A program made the translations under genes and the position numbers. DNA of 64,000 nucleotides from Afifella sp. IM 167 (lineage in GTDB: Bacteria > Pseudomonadota > Alphaproteobacteria > Rhizobiales > Afifellaceae): contig NZ_NSLC01000002.1 in NCBI RefSeq assembly GCF_020144925.1, forward strand, positions 186,001 through 250,000. Direction: 5' to 3'. Shown in pieces: positions 40,186 to 49,135 of this stretch. How positions within the stretch are numbered: position 1 is the stretch's first letter; each line of letters opens with the position of its first letter. The notes below the pieces were generated by a model. It saw only the letters and a program-made list of their open reading frames with translations. It was not told where the DNA came from and made no database searches.

Positions 40186-40520
40186 GCGCGGAAGCTTGGC
40201 CCTATATCTTCATCCTCATCGCAGGAACGCTGGCCACCGACATCTGGCGCTGGCTGGGCGTTCTCGTCGGCGCGCGGCTCGTCGAAGATTCCGATCTGCT
40301 CCTGTGGGTGAAGGCGGTGGCGACGGCGCTCGTTGCCGGCGTCATCGGCAATCTCATCTTCGCCCCGACCGGGGCGCTCGCGATGGTGCCCCTTGCCATC
40401 CGCCTCGGTGCCGCCGGCTTCGGCTATGTGGCCTTCTTCCTCGCCCGCAAGAAAATCCTCATTGGCGTTCTCGCCGCGGAGGCGGCGCTGATCGGCGCCT
40501 CCTACGCCTTCGCAGGCTGA
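40182..40520 (+). CDS. azlD: AzlD-family transporter small subunit
   Basis: Small partner of AzlC, 112 residues with about four transmembrane segments (YIFILIAGTLATDIWRWLGV, then about 43-60, 62-82 and 90-110). The early LATDIWRWLGVLVG stretch is typical of the family. It overlaps azlC by 4 bases, so the two are translationally coupled. It converges on the HIT-family gene with 8 bases between the stops. Confidence 0.88.
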   Translation: MSAEAWPYIFILIAGTLATDIWRWLGVLVGARLVEDSDLLLWVKAVATALVAGVIGNLIFAPTGALAMVPLAIRLGAAGFGYVAFFLARKKILIGVLAAEAALIGASYAFAG

Positions 40521-40528
40521 GGAAGAGC

Positions 40529-40963
40529 TCAGCCCTCGTCGAGGGCCGCCTTGATCCGCTCCGCCTGCTCCTTAAGCACCTGCGGGTCCGCCATTTCCTG
40601 CGAGGGCGGGTTCAGCGCCACGCCATCGAACCGCGGCACGACATGAAAATGGGTGTGGAAGATCACCTGGCCGCCCGCCGCTTCGTTGAACTGGCTGATG
40701 GTCAGCCCGTCCGCCTCGAAGGCCTTCATGGCGGCGCGGCCGAGCTTCTGCACCGTCTCCATCACCTTCGCGAGGTCCTTCGGATCGATGTCGAGGAGGT
40801 TGCGCGAGGGCGCCTTCGGGATGACCAAGAGGTGGCCGTCGCCGCGGGGCATGATGTCCATGAAGGAGAGCGTCGCCTCGTCCTCGTAGAGCTTTACCGC
40901 CGGCATCTCGCCGCGCAGGATCTTCGCAAAGACGTTGTCGTTGTCGTAGGCGGCTTGGCTCAT
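40529..40963 (-). CDS. HIT-family protein
   Basis: A 144-residue histidine-triad protein of the Hint/HinT branch, which hydrolyses or transfers nucleoside monophosphates. The triad H103-x-H105-x-H107 lies in FHTHFHVVPR, with DIMPRGDGHLLVIPK and the helix DPKDLAKVMETVQKLG upstream. The natural substrate in bacteria is usually unknown. It lies 30 bases downstream of the FemAB-like gene on the same strand. Confidence 0.94.
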   Translation of the reverse strand: MSQAAYDNDNVFAKILRGEMPAVKLYEDEATLSFMDIMPRGDGHLLVIPKAPSRNLLDIDPKDLAKVMETVQKLGRAAMKAFEADGLTISQFNEAAGGQVIFHTHFHVVPRFDGVALNPPSQEMADPQVLKEQAERIKAALDEG

Positions 40964-40993
40964 CTGGCGCTCCCCTCTGGCCCCGGAATCTCT

Positions 40994-42172
40994 CTATCCG
41001 CCTTCCTTGCGGAAAGGGACGTGCTCGGCAAGCACGCGGTTCTCCAATTCCACGTGTTGGCGCTCGCGTTCAAGATAGTCGGCGACGGCACTGCGAAATG
41101 ACGGCTCTGCGATGAGGTGCGCCGAATAGGTGGTGACCGGTCGATAGCCGCGCGCCAGCTTGTGTTCGCCCTGCGCGCCCGCTTCCACACGCCCGAGCCC
41201 GTGCGCCAGCGCATATTCGATCGCCTGATGGTAGCAGATCTCGAAATGCAGATACGGGTGGTCCTCCACGCATCCCCAGTAGCGGCCATAGAGCGTGTCG
41301 GAGCCGATAAGGTTCAGCGCGCCGGCGATATAGCGCCCGTTTCGGCGCGCCATGATGAGGAGGATCTTTTCGGCCATGCGCTCGCCGATCAGCGAGAAGA
41401 AGCGGCGATTGAGATAGGGCCGGCCCCATTTGCGCGAGCCGGTATCCATGTAGAACTCGAAGAAGGCGTCCCAGTGCGCCTCGGTGATGGCGGCGCCCGT
41501 CACCCATTCGACATCGACGCCTGCCGAAAGCGCCTCGCGGCGCTCCTTGCGGACCGCCTTGCGCTTGCGCGAGGCGAGGGCGGAGAGAAAGCCCTCGAAA
41601 TTGCCGAAACCCTCGTCGACGAAATGGAACTGCTGGTCGGTGCGCACGAGGAAGCCGAGCTCGCCCAGCGCCTCCGCTTCCGACGCGGGAAGGAAGGTGA
41701 GATGCGCAGAGGAAGCGTCCGTCTGGCGCGTCAGCTCGGCGAGACCGGCGGCCAGCAGCATGCGCCGCTTGTCTTCTTCCGGCCCGGGCGCGACGAGAAG
41801 GCGCCGCCCCGTCACCGGCGTGAAGGGAACCGAGACCTGGAGCTTGGGATAGTAGCGCCCGCCGGCCCGCTCGAAAGCATCGGCCCAGCCGTAATCGAAG
41901 ACGTATTCGCCCTGCGAATGGCTCTTCAGGTAGCAGGGCATCGCCCCCACGATGCCGTCCTCACCGTCGAGCACCAGATGGCGCGGTGCCCATCCCGTGC
42001 GCGGCGCGGCGCAGCCGGCCTCTTCAAGGGCCTGAAGAAAATCCCAGGAAAGAAAGGGGTTCTCGGCCAGCCCCTTCGGATTGGCGAGTGCATCCCATTG
42101 CGCCCTCTCCACCTCGCCTAGGCCGGAAAGGACGCGCAGCGTCGCCGCGGGGGAAGGGCAAGCCTCTGGCAT
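40994..42172 (-). CDS. FemAB/GNAT-like N-acyltransferase (DUF482)
   Basis: A 392-residue protein of the peptidogalycan biosynthesis/recognition type (DUF482, PF04339), with the acyl-CoA-acyltransferase fold seen in FemAB proteins. Recognisable stretches are NPFLSWDFLQALEEAGCAAP, YVFDYGWADAFERAG, RKRKAVRKERREA, FYMDTGSRKWGRPYLNRRFF and YGRYWGCVEDHPYLHFEICY. The biochemical role is not established. The ATG at 42172 gives the family start (MPEACPS); GGGAG sits directly against it, so the exact start is uncertain. Confidence 0.84.
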   Translation of the reverse strand: MPEACPSPAATLRVLSGLGEVERAQWDALANPKGLAENPFLSWDFLQALEEAGCAAPRTGWAPRHLVLDGEDGIVGAMPCYLKSHSQGEYVFDYGWADAFERAGGRYYPKLQVSVPFTPVTGRRLLVAPGPEEDKRRMLLAAGLAELTRQTDASSAHLTFLPASEAEALGELGFLVRTDQQFHFVDEGFGNFEGFLSALASRKRKAVRKERREALSAGVDVEWVTGAAITEAHWDAFFEFYMDTGSRKWGRPYLNRRFFSLIGERMAEKILLIMARRNGRYIAGALNLIGSDTLYGRYWGCVEDHPYLHFEICYHQAIEYALAHGLGRVEAGAQGEHKLARGYRPVTTYSAHLIAEPSFRSAVADYLERERQHVELENRVLAEHVPFRKEGG

Positions 42173-42223
42173 CTCCCGAAGAAGTAACGCGCAGCGGCCG
42201 CCGCGCAATGCCTTCCGGCGCCT

Positions 42224-42952
42224 TTATGCGCTCGCCGCCTCCGGCACGAATCCCTCGAAGGTCATTTGCGCCCCGAACGACTTGGACAACTCCGCTTCCG
42301 CCGGCGTGCGCACCGTCCAGGAAATGAGGGGGCGCGCCGGATCGAGGCGGTGATAGGCTGGCGCGAAATGGGCAAGATCGGCCACGCGACAGGAAGCGAA
42401 GTCGAGATCGAGGCGCGCGATGGTGGCAAGGTGATTCTTCACCGCCGTCGCGTCGCCCATCAGCGTCAGTCCGAGTGGCCCGGCATGGCCCGCCCGCCGC
42501 AAATCATTGAGGAGATAGGGATCGAAGGACATGAGGCCGAGGGCGCCGCGATATCCCGCGAGGCCCTTGGCGACGATCTCGGCAAAGCCAGCATTCTCGC
42601 CGAAGACGCTTTTCAGCTCGATGACGAGCGGCACCCTGCCGGCGACGAGTTCCAGAAGCTCGGCCAGCCGCGGCACCTTCTCCTCGCTGCCGAGAAGGCG
42701 CAGCCCTGAAATGTCGCGCGCCGCCTTCTGCCGGATGAGCCCCTCGCTGCCGGTGAGGCGGCGAAGGTCCTCGTCATGGAAGACCATCACCCTGCCGTCG
42801 GCCGTCGGCTGCAGATCGCATTCGATGGCAAAGCCGTGTTCGATCGCGGCCGCGAAGGCGGCGATCGAGTTCTCGGGCCGGCCGGCCGCCACGTCGTGAA
42901 GGCCCCGATGCGCGATGGGGCGCTCGGCGAGCGCCACGCTGGAGGGAGGCAT
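42224..42952 (-). CDS. Glycerophosphodiester phosphodiesterase family protein
   Basis: A 242-residue GDPD TIM barrel that hydrolyses glycerophosphodiesters to glycerol 3-phosphate and an alcohol. The catalytic and metal residues fit the family: H15-R-G (AHRG), E44 and D46 (FAIECDLQPTADG) and H59-D (MVFHDEDL). No signal peptide is present, so it should be cytoplasmic. Its start overlaps the RidA stop by one base (TGATG), so the pair is co-transcribed. Confidence 0.93.
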   Translation of the reverse strand: MPPSSVALAERPIAHRGLHDVAAGRPENSIAAFAAAIEHGFAIECDLQPTADGRVMVFHDEDLRRLTGSEGLIRQKAARDISGLRLLGSEEKVPRLAELLELVAGRVPLVIELKSVFGENAGFAEIVAKGLAGYRGALGLMSFDPYLLNDLRRAGHAGPLGLTLMGDATAVKNHLATIARLDLDFASCRVADLAHFAPAYHRLDPARPLISWTVRTPAEAELSKSFGAQMTFEGFVPEAASA

Positions 42953-43413
42953 CAGGCGATCGCGATGATGGCGTCGATCTCGACCGCCGCATCGAGCGGC
43001 AGGGACGCCATGCCGATCGCCGCGCGCGCATGCCGGCCGCGCTCGCCGAGCGCCTCGGCAAGGAGGTCGGACGCGCCGTTGATGACGAGATGCTGTTCGG
43101 TGAAATCCGGCGCGCTCGCCACGTAGCCGGTGATCTTCAACAGCGCGCCGAGGCGCTCAAGGTCGCCGTCGAGCCCGGCCTTGGCCTGGGCGAGAATGTT
43201 GATGGCGCACAGCCGCGCCGCTTCCTGTCCCGACTCAACCTCGACGCCGGCACCGAGCTTGCCGGTAACGGCGAGCTTGCCGTCCTTCAGAGGAAGCTGG
43301 CCCGAGATGTAAAGAATGTCGCCATGCCGACGCCAGGGAAGGTAGTTGGCCGCGGGTGCAGCAGCCTCCGGCAACGCGATTCCCATCCTGCCCAGCCGTT
43401 CTTCGATCGTCAT
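42952..43413 (-). CDS. RidA-family protein
   Basis: A 153-residue YjgF/RidA-fold protein, longer than archetypal RidA (about 128). It matches the subgroup with GDILYISGQLPLKDGKL, EAARLCAINILAQAKAG, VINGASDLLAEALGERG and HARAAIGMASLPLDAAVEID; the Arg of HARAAIG is the residue that binds the substrate carboxylate in RidA. It may deaminate reactive enamines or imines. Tandem ATGs at 43416 and 43413 follow GGAGAGAAG; either may be used. Confidence 0.9.
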   Translation of the reverse strand: MTIEERLGRMGIALPEAAAPAANYLPWRRHGDILYISGQLPLKDGKLAVTGKLGAGVEVESGQEAARLCAINILAQAKAGLDGDLERLGALLKITGYVASAPDFTEQHLVINGASDLLAEALGERGRHARAAIGMASLPLDAAVEIDAIIAIA

Positions 43414-43534
43414 CATCTTCTCTCCATATGTCGCCGGATCGCGACGCCGGTTGATTTTCCTGCAGTCGCAGGCATTCTTCGCCAGATAGCGCGCCAGTCG
43501 TGCTTTTGCCGCACTCCTCATCTTGAAGGCGCAG

Positions 43535-44389
43535 ATGCCGACGATGCGAATCCTCACTCCCCTTGCCGCCGTTGCGGGCTTTGTCCTGCTGAGCGCGGCG
43601 ACGCCGATGCCCGCTCCGCAGACCGGGGTCGCGCCCGTGCCGCACCGCGCCGTCTACGATATCAGCCTCGCCAAGTCGACGCGCGCCTCCGGTATCGAGG
43701 ATGCGAAAGGGCGGATGGTTTTCGAGGTCTCAGGCAATGCCTGCGAGGGTTTCACCATGAGCCAGCGCCTCGTCGTCAATCTCGTCGGCGGCGAGGAGGG
43801 CGACCGGCTTCTCGACTTTCGCGTCTCCACCTTCGAGGACGGCAGCGGCCATCTCTACCGGTTTTCCTCGCGCACCTATCTCAACGACCAGGTCGTCGAA
43901 AGTGTCGAGGGCGTGGCCCACCGCAAGGACGAGCGCGTGGTGGTCGATCTGACGACGCCGGCCGAAAAGACCGTGGAGTTCGAGAAGGAGCCGCTCTTCC
44001 CCGGCCAGCATCTCAACGCGCTCCTGACGGCGGCGCGCGCCGACCAGCGCTTTATGGCAAGCACCATCTACGAAGGCTCCGGCTCCGGCGAGAACGCCGA
44101 TACGGCGACGGCCATCATCGGCAAGCCGGAAGCGGAGGCCGGCGAAATGGGCGCGCCGGCGAGCCCCCTGACGAGCGGCGTTCACTGGCCGGTCTCGATC
44201 GCCTATTTCAAGGACGAGCGGAAACACGATCCGGACGCCCTGGGCGAGGAGACGCCCGCCTACCAGATGAGCTTCACGCTCTACGAGAACGGCGTCACCC
44301 GCAATCTTGTCATGGACTACGGTGATTACGTCCTGTCCGGCGAGCTTGAGCGCATCGAGCAGCTCGAGGCGACACCCTGCGCGCATTAA
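43535..44389 (+). CDS. eipB: Cell envelope integrity protein EipB (DUF1849)
   Basis: A 284-residue periplasmic protein of the DUF1849 family, whose Brucella member EipB is needed for envelope integrity. It has a signal peptide (about 1-25, [19 protein letters not shown]) and the family's beta-rich body with VPHRAVYDISLAKSTRASGI, GRMVFEVSGNACEGFTMSQR and SGVHWPVSIAYF. Two cysteines, one mid-protein (NACEG) and one at the C terminus (ATPCAH), could form the conserved disulfide. The ATG at 43535 with GAAGG upstream is preferred to a TTG 12 bases before it. Confidence 0.9.
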   Translation: MPTMRILTPLAAVAGFVLLSAATPMPAPQTGVAPVPHRAVYDISLAKSTRASGIEDAKGRMVFEVSGNACEGFTMSQRLVVNLVGGEEGDRLLDFRVSTFEDGSGHLYRFSSRTYLNDQVVESVEGVAHRKDERVVVDLTTPAEKTVEFEKEPLFPGQHLNALLTAARADQRFMASTIYEGSGSGENADTATAIIGKPEAEAGEMGAPASPLTSGVHWPVSIAYFKDERKHDPDALGEETPAYQMSFTLYENGVTRNLVMDYGDYVLSGELERIEQLEATPCAH

Positions 44390-44535
44390 GGGGCCCCAAG
44401 CGCTCCGATGTCTGGCAGGTATCGAGGGAGGCGTTGATGGCCGCGAGCCGCGCGCTTTTCATCTTGCGGCCGGCCCCGCCGCCGCCTAGTTTCCGGCCGT
44501 CCGCAAGCTCGCCGACATGGGCGGGCTGACAGCAT

Positions 44536-44612
<77 letters not shown>

Positions 44613-44748
44613 TCTAACTCATTACGATCTAGCCGGCATTCGGGAAGGCGAGGGCGCAGGCGCCCGCTTTCTTCCGCGCGGCGATGTGCGAATTTCATTC
44701 CCGCAGCCCGATTCGCGGGCCCGCCTTCACCGAGGGCAGCGCCGCACC

Positions 44749-45663
44749 TCACGCGTGGGCATACATGGCGGCGCCCGGCACCTCGACGCGCGCTGCGAGA
44801 ATGGTGCCGGTATCGGCCTCGGTGATGAAGAGGGTGCGCCGATCGGGGCCGCCATAGGCGAGATTGGTGACCTGCAGGCCGGCCGGGGCGCGAATGCGCA
44901 GCACCGGTTCACCGAGGCGGCTGAAGAGCCAGACCGAGCCGAGGCCGCAATGGGCGACGGCAAGCCCCCCCGCTTCGTCGAGCGCCAGCCCGTCGGGTCC
45001 GGCAAGCCCGCCGGAAAGCGTGATGAAGGCTCCGACCTTGGTGGTGGTGCCGTCGGCATGGAGCGGCAGCCGCCAGATCTGGTTGGCGCGGGTCACCGCG
45101 AGAAGAAGGGTCTTCTCGTCCGCCGTGAGGACTAGCCCGTTCGGGCTCGGCACGCCGTCGAGAAGAAGATCCACCTGGCCGTCGGCGCGCCAGCGATAGA
45201 CGCATCCGCTCGCGTCCTGCAGGCCGGTTTGGCCCTGGTCGGTGAAGTACATGTCGCCGTTGGAGGCGAAGACGAGGTCGTTGACGCCCTTGAAGCCTTC
45301 GCGCCGGACCCGGGTGAGGGCGGGCGTGACGGTCCCGCTCGCCGGATCGAGCCTCATGATGCCGTGCTTGTGGTCGGTGATGAAGACGCGGCCGTCGCGG
45401 TGGATCTTGAGGCCGTTCGGCCAGCCGTCATACGCCGCGAGCACTTCCCACTCGCCGGCCGGCGAAACCTTGAAGACGCGCCCATAGGCAACGTCGACGA
45501 GAAGAAGGTTGCCGTCGCGGTCGAAGGACGGCCCTTCCAGGAAGGAGTGCAGGGGTTTGTCGCCCTTGCCGAAAGCCCAGTCGGAGCGCCGGTCGCTGAT
45601 CCGCAGCGCCTCCGGCAGGGCGCTGAAAACGGTCGCTTCGATTTCCGGCGGAGGAGCGAACAT
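44749..45663 (-). CDS. SMP-30/gluconolactonase-family lactonase
   Basis: A 304-residue six-bladed beta-propeller of the SMP-30/gluconolaconase/LRE type, hydrolysing sugar-acid or related lactones with a divalent metal. Metal-site segments are visible: FLEGPSFDRDGNLLLVD (Glu), GVNDLVFASNGDMYFTD, SPNGLVLTADEKTLLLA (Asn) and GLAGPDGLALDEAG (Asp). No signal peptide. The start MFAPPPEIEATV at 45663 removes a non-homologous upstream extension. It is the last gene of the TRAP operon, separated from dctP by a 10-bp hairpin. Confidence 0.92.
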   Translation of the reverse strand: MFAPPPEIEATVFSALPEALRISDRRSDWAFGKGDKPLHSFLEGPSFDRDGNLLLVDVAYGRVFKVSPAGEWEVLAAYDGWPNGLKIHRDGRVFITDHKHGIMRLDPASGTVTPALTRVRREGFKGVNDLVFASNGDMYFTDQGQTGLQDASGCVYRWRADGQVDLLLDGVPSPNGLVLTADEKTLLLAVTRANQIWRLPLHADGTTTKVGAFITLSGGLAGPDGLALDEAGGLAVAHCGLGSVWLFSRLGEPVLRIRAPAGLQVTNLAYGGPDRRTLFITEADTGTILAARVEVPGAAMYAHA

Positions 45664-45686
45664 GTCGGGCAGGGTCCTTGAGAAGG

Positions 45687-45711
45687 GGCCGGGCGGGGGT
45701 GCCGCCCGGCC
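45687..45711 (-). terminator. Strong intercistronic hairpin between dctP and the SMP-30 gene
   Basis: A 10-bp perfect stem GGCCGGGCGG/CCGCCCGGCC with a 5-base loop starts 9 bases after the dctP stop. No U-tract follows, so it is more likely an mRNA-stabilising or partial-attenuation element that raises the amount of binding protein than a full terminator. Confidence 0.6.
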
Positions 45712-45719
45712 GCTCGGTG

Positions 45720-46739
45720 CTATTCCTTGAGCGCGGCGTGGAAGGCTTTCAGAACCTCGGTTCCCGGCTTGCCGCGGCCGTCGAGCTGCTGGGCCCATTC
45801 CTCGCCGAGCGAGCCGAACATGGTCTCGAGCTTCTCCTTGTCGGAGGCCGGCAGTTCCACCAGCGTCACGCCCCCATCCTTCAGGCGCGTGGCGTCGGTT
45901 TCGCTTGCCTCGTCCATCAGCGCGCATGCCTTCATGGTCGTCTCTTCGCCGGCCTTTTCCAGGATCTCCTGGACGTCCGGCGACAGCTTGTTCCAGCGGT
46001 CCTCGCTGATCACGTAGTTGACCACGAAGCTCCCGAAATTCTCGCCCGTCGTGACGTAGTGAACGAGGCTGTCGAGCTTATATGAGAGAATGGAACTGTG
46101 GGCGAGGAGGCCGCCATCGACAGTGCCGCGCGACAGGGCTTCATAGATCTCCGGACCGCTGAGGCGCACCGGCACGGCACCGATCGAGCTCACGGTGAGT
46201 TCCATCGCGCCGCCGGAGCTGCGGATCTTCAGATCCTTCGCGTCGTCGAGCGTCTTGATCGGATGCTCGGAGGTAAAGAGCTGATAGGGCGGGAGCGTCA
46301 CGGTGAAGAGCAGGCGCACGCCGTTCGGCTCCAGCTCCTCTTTCGCGATGATGCCGTCCTTGGCGAGACTCCAATAGGCCTTGGTGCCCTCGCAGGCCGT
46401 GGAGAAGCTGCCGGGCAGCTCCGCGACGGCCGAAAGCGGCATCTTGTCGGAGATGAAGGCCGGGGCGACATAGCCGATGTCGGTGACGCCGGAATTCGTC
46501 AGCCGCAGCATGTCGCTCGACTTGCCGAGCTGCTGCGCCGGGAAATACTCGAAATCGATCTTGCCGCCGCCGAGCTTCTTGGCCGTCTCCATGAAGGTCT
46601 TGGTGGCGTCCTCGGCAACGAAATGCCCGGCCGGAAAGGAATCGGCGACACGCAGCGTGAGCGTGTCGGCCGAGGCCGTGGTGCCGAGCGGCACCAGGCA
46701 GGCGAGCGCGGCAAGGCAAGAGGGAAGGTTCAGTCTCAT
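45720..46739 (-). CDS. TRAP transporter solute-binding protein (DctP type)
   Basis: A periplasmic binding protein of 339 residues for a tripartite ATP-independent transporter. It has a signal peptide (1-24, ending TTASA) and the DctP fold: LTLRVADSFPAGHFVAEDA, MRLTNSGVTDIGYVAPAF and LKIRSSGGAMELTVSSIGAV, where the Arg of KIRSSGG is the residue that usually clamps the ligand carboxylate. A carboxylic-acid ligand is therefore expected. GGAGGAAA precedes the ATG. It lies between the PRISE-like reductase and the SMP-30 gene. Confidence 0.95.
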   Translation of the reverse strand: MRLNLPSCLAALACLVPLGTTASADTLTLRVADSFPAGHFVAEDATKTFMETAKKLGGGKIDFEYFPAQQLGKSSDMLRLTNSGVTDIGYVAPAFISDKMPLSAVAELPGSFSTACEGTKAYWSLAKDGIIAKEELEPNGVRLLFTVTLPPYQLFTSEHPIKTLDDAKDLKIRSSGGAMELTVSSIGAVPVRLSGPEIYEALSRGTVDGGLLAHSSILSYKLDSLVHYVTTGENFGSFVVNYVISEDRWNKLSPDVQEILEKAGEETTMKACALMDEASETDATRLKDGGVTLVELPASDKEKLETMFGSLGEEWAQQLDGRGKPGTEVLKAFHAALKE

Positions 46740-46762
46740 CGATTTCCTCCGATTTTCGGTTT

Positions 46763-47824
46763 TCATGGCAAAATTCTGTGCTCGCGAAAGAGCTGGAGGA
46801 GCTCCAGGATGGTGTCCTCCGTGTCGAGGCAGTGGCAGAAGCCTGCTCTCCTCAGCCGGGTCGTGCTCGACATCACGTCGTATTCGGCATTGAAGATGTA
46901 GTCGCCGTAGCCCCACAGCACGAAATCGGCAGGCTCGCCGGCCGCAAGGCCGGCGCGCTCGGAAATCCGGGCCCAAACCGCGGCGTGTTTCGGCATTTCA
47001 TCGGCGAGCTTCATCGGCCGGACCGGCCCGACCTCCATGCCGAAATGCGCGGCGAGGCGCGGCCACAGATTGGCCCAGCGGAAATAGTCGCCGTTGGTGA
47101 CGTTGAAGGCCTGATTGGCGCATTGGCCACTGCCGGCAATGAAGGCGATGGCGGGCGCCAGAAGCCGCGCATCCGTGAACTGATAAAGGCTCCGGTAGCT
47201 CGCGGGCGTGCCTGGAAATGTCAGCGGCTCGCCGCGTTCGCGCAGGATCGCCGCATAGGCGCCGAGGACGCGGATGGCGCTGCGCCTTTCGCCAAGACTG
47301 GGATCGAGGATGCCCGCCGGGCGGCTGATCGACCAGGTAAAGCCGGGCCCGAAATCGGCGGCGGCAAGATAGTCCTGCTGGTGGAAGTAGAAATTGTCGA
47401 CCGGGCCGCGCGGATCGTCCTCCTTGGCCGGGGTTTTGAACGGGCCGAGGTTGGAGCCGTAATATTTCGTGCCGTGCACGGCATGGACATGGGCAAGACC
47501 GTCCCGGCTCGCCGCGAGCGCCTCGCACACATGGCGCAGCATGGCGGCGTTGGCCTCCACCGGCTCCTGTTCGCCGGTGCGGGCACTGTCGCCGCGGGCG
47601 GCGTAGAAGAGATGGGCGGGCCGGGCAAGGTCGGCGAGCTTGTCGCGGCAGTCCCGGGCGTCGGAAAGGTCGACGGCGACATAGCGGACCCCGCCCTCCG
47701 CCGGCCGCGTGCGGCGCGTGAGCCCAACCACTTCCCAGCTGCCCGTTTCGGCGAGATGGCGGGCGAGCCGGTTGCCGATGACCCCTGTCGAGCCGGCGAT
47801 GACGGCGAGTTTCTTCTCAGCCAT
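46763..47824 (-). CDS. PRISE-like NAD(P)H-dependent enone reductase (SDR)
   Basis: A 353-residue extended short-chain dehydrogenase. GSTGVIG (11-17) is the dinucleotide loop. Instead of the classic YxxxK, it shows the progesterone-5beta-reductase/iridoid-synthase (PRISE) layout: K120 in HGTKYYGSNLGPFK, Y146 in DNFYFHQQDYL, and FTWSISRPAGILDPS. Such enzymes reduce activated C=C bonds of enones. The substrate is unknown. It sits between dctM and dctP, so it probably acts on the imported compound. Confidence 0.84.
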   Translation of the reverse strand: MAEKKLAVIAGSTGVIGNRLARHLAETGSWEVVGLTRRTRPAEGGVRYVAVDLSDARDCRDKLADLARPAHLFYAARGDSARTGEQEPVEANAAMLRHVCEALAASRDGLAHVHAVHGTKYYGSNLGPFKTPAKEDDPRGPVDNFYFHQQDYLAAADFGPGFTWSISRPAGILDPSLGERRSAIRVLGAYAAILRERGEPLTFPGTPASYRSLYQFTDARLLAPAIAFIAGSGQCANQAFNVTNGDYFRWANLWPRLAAHFGMEVGPVRPMKLADEMPKHAAVWARISERAGLAAGEPADFVLWGYGDYIFNAEYDVMSSTTRLRRAGFCHCLDTEDTILELLQLFREHRILP

Positions 47825-47842
47825 GGATGAGCGCCTCTCCCG

Positions 47843-49135
47843 TCACCGCGTCATCATGGTCGACGGCAGCCACAGAATGATCTGCGGGAAGACGACGAAG
47901 AGGACGATCAGAAGGAGGTGCGCCACGACGTGCGGCGCGGCGCCAATGAACACCTCCTCCAGAGGTCGCCCGGTAAATCGCGAGACGACGAAGGCGTTCA
48001 TGCCGATCGGCGGCGTCACCATGCCGACTTCGGCCGTCAGCACCACAAGGACGCCGAACCACACCGGATCGAAACCGAGCGAGCGCATCAGCGGCAGCAC
48101 GATCGGCACCGTGAGGAGGATGATGGCGATCTGGTCCATGATGCAGCCGAGCACCAGATAGACCGCCAGAACGGCGGCGAGGATCACCCAGGGCTCGACC
48201 GGCAGGTCGCCGACATAGGTGATGATGTCCTGCGTGGCGCGCGTCAGCGTCAGGAAGTAGCCGAAAATGTTGGCGCCTATGATGATCATGATCACCATGC
48301 ACGTCGTGCTCGTGGCGCGCGTCAGAGCGGTGAGCAGCGAGCGGGGTGTCAGGCGGCCGTAGAGGAGGGCGAGCATGAAAGCGCCGAAGGCGCCGATGCC
48401 GGCCGCCTCCGTCGGCGTGGCGATGCCGGTATAGATGACGCCGGTCACCATCAGGAACAGGAGCGCCATCGGTCCGGCGACGCGCAGAGACCGCAGCTTC
48501 TCCGACAGGGACGAGCGGCGAAGGTCCGGCGCCCGCTGCGGATCGAGCGCGATCAGGATGAGGACGGTAGCGATGATGGTGAGCGCCACAAGCGCCCCCG
48601 GAACGATGCCGGCGATCAGCAGCTCGCCGATGGCGACATCCCCGACGAGGCCATAGAGCACGAGCGCGACGCTGGGCGGGATCAGCATGGCGAGCGTCCC
48701 GGAGATCGCCACCACACCGCAGGCGAGCTTGGAATCGTAGCCGTGTTCCAGCATCGCGGGAATGCTGGTCGCCGACAATGTCGCCGCCGCGGCCGTGCTC
48801 GAACCTGAGATGGCACCGAATCCGGCGCCGGTGAGCGCCGTGGCGATGGCAAGGCCGCCGGGCATGCGGCCCACCCAGGTGGCGATGCAGGCGAAGAGCT
48901 CCGTGGCGATGCCGCTGAGGATGACGAACTCCGCCATCAGGAGGAACATCGGGATGGTGATGAGCTCGTAGGAGCCGACGGCCGCCAGTGGCGCCGTCTC
49001 CAGGAAGCCGAGGATGAAATCCGTTCCGCCGAGGAAATAAAGGCCGCAGGTGCCCGCCACGGCGAGGCTGAAGCCGACAGGCATGCCGATCGCCAGGAGC
49101 GCGATCAGGAAAATCGTCATGCCGAGCGCGAGCAT
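47843..49135 (-). CDS. TRAP transporter large permease (DctM type)
   Basis: A 430-residue, roughly 12-helix membrane protein of the DctM family. Family segments are AIGMPVGFSLAVAG, the PMFLLMAEFVILSGIA region, GAGFGAISGSSTAAAATLSA, IPPSVALVLYGL and EVGMVTPPIGMNAFVVS. It uses an ion gradient to drive uptake of the ligand held by DctP. The start at 49135 overlaps the dctQ stop by one base (TGATG), so the two are coupled. Confidence 0.97.
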   Translation of the reverse strand: MLALGMTIFLIALLAIGMPVGFSLAVAGTCGLYFLGGTDFILGFLETAPLAAVGSYELITIPMFLLMAEFVILSGIATELFACIATWVGRMPGGLAIATALTGAGFGAISGSSTAAAATLSATSIPAMLEHGYDSKLACGVVAISGTLAMLIPPSVALVLYGLVGDVAIGELLIAGIVPGALVALTIIATVLILIALDPQRAPDLRRSSLSEKLRSLRVAGPMALLFLMVTGVIYTGIATPTEAAGIGAFGAFMLALLYGRLTPRSLLTALTRATSTTCMVIMIIIGANIFGYFLTLTRATQDIITYVGDLPVEPWVILAAVLAVYLVLGCIMDQIAIILLTVPIVLPLMRSLGFDPVWFGVLVVLTAEVGMVTPPIGMNAFVVSRFTGRPLEEVFIGAAPHVVAHLLLIVLFVVFPQIILWLPSTMMTR

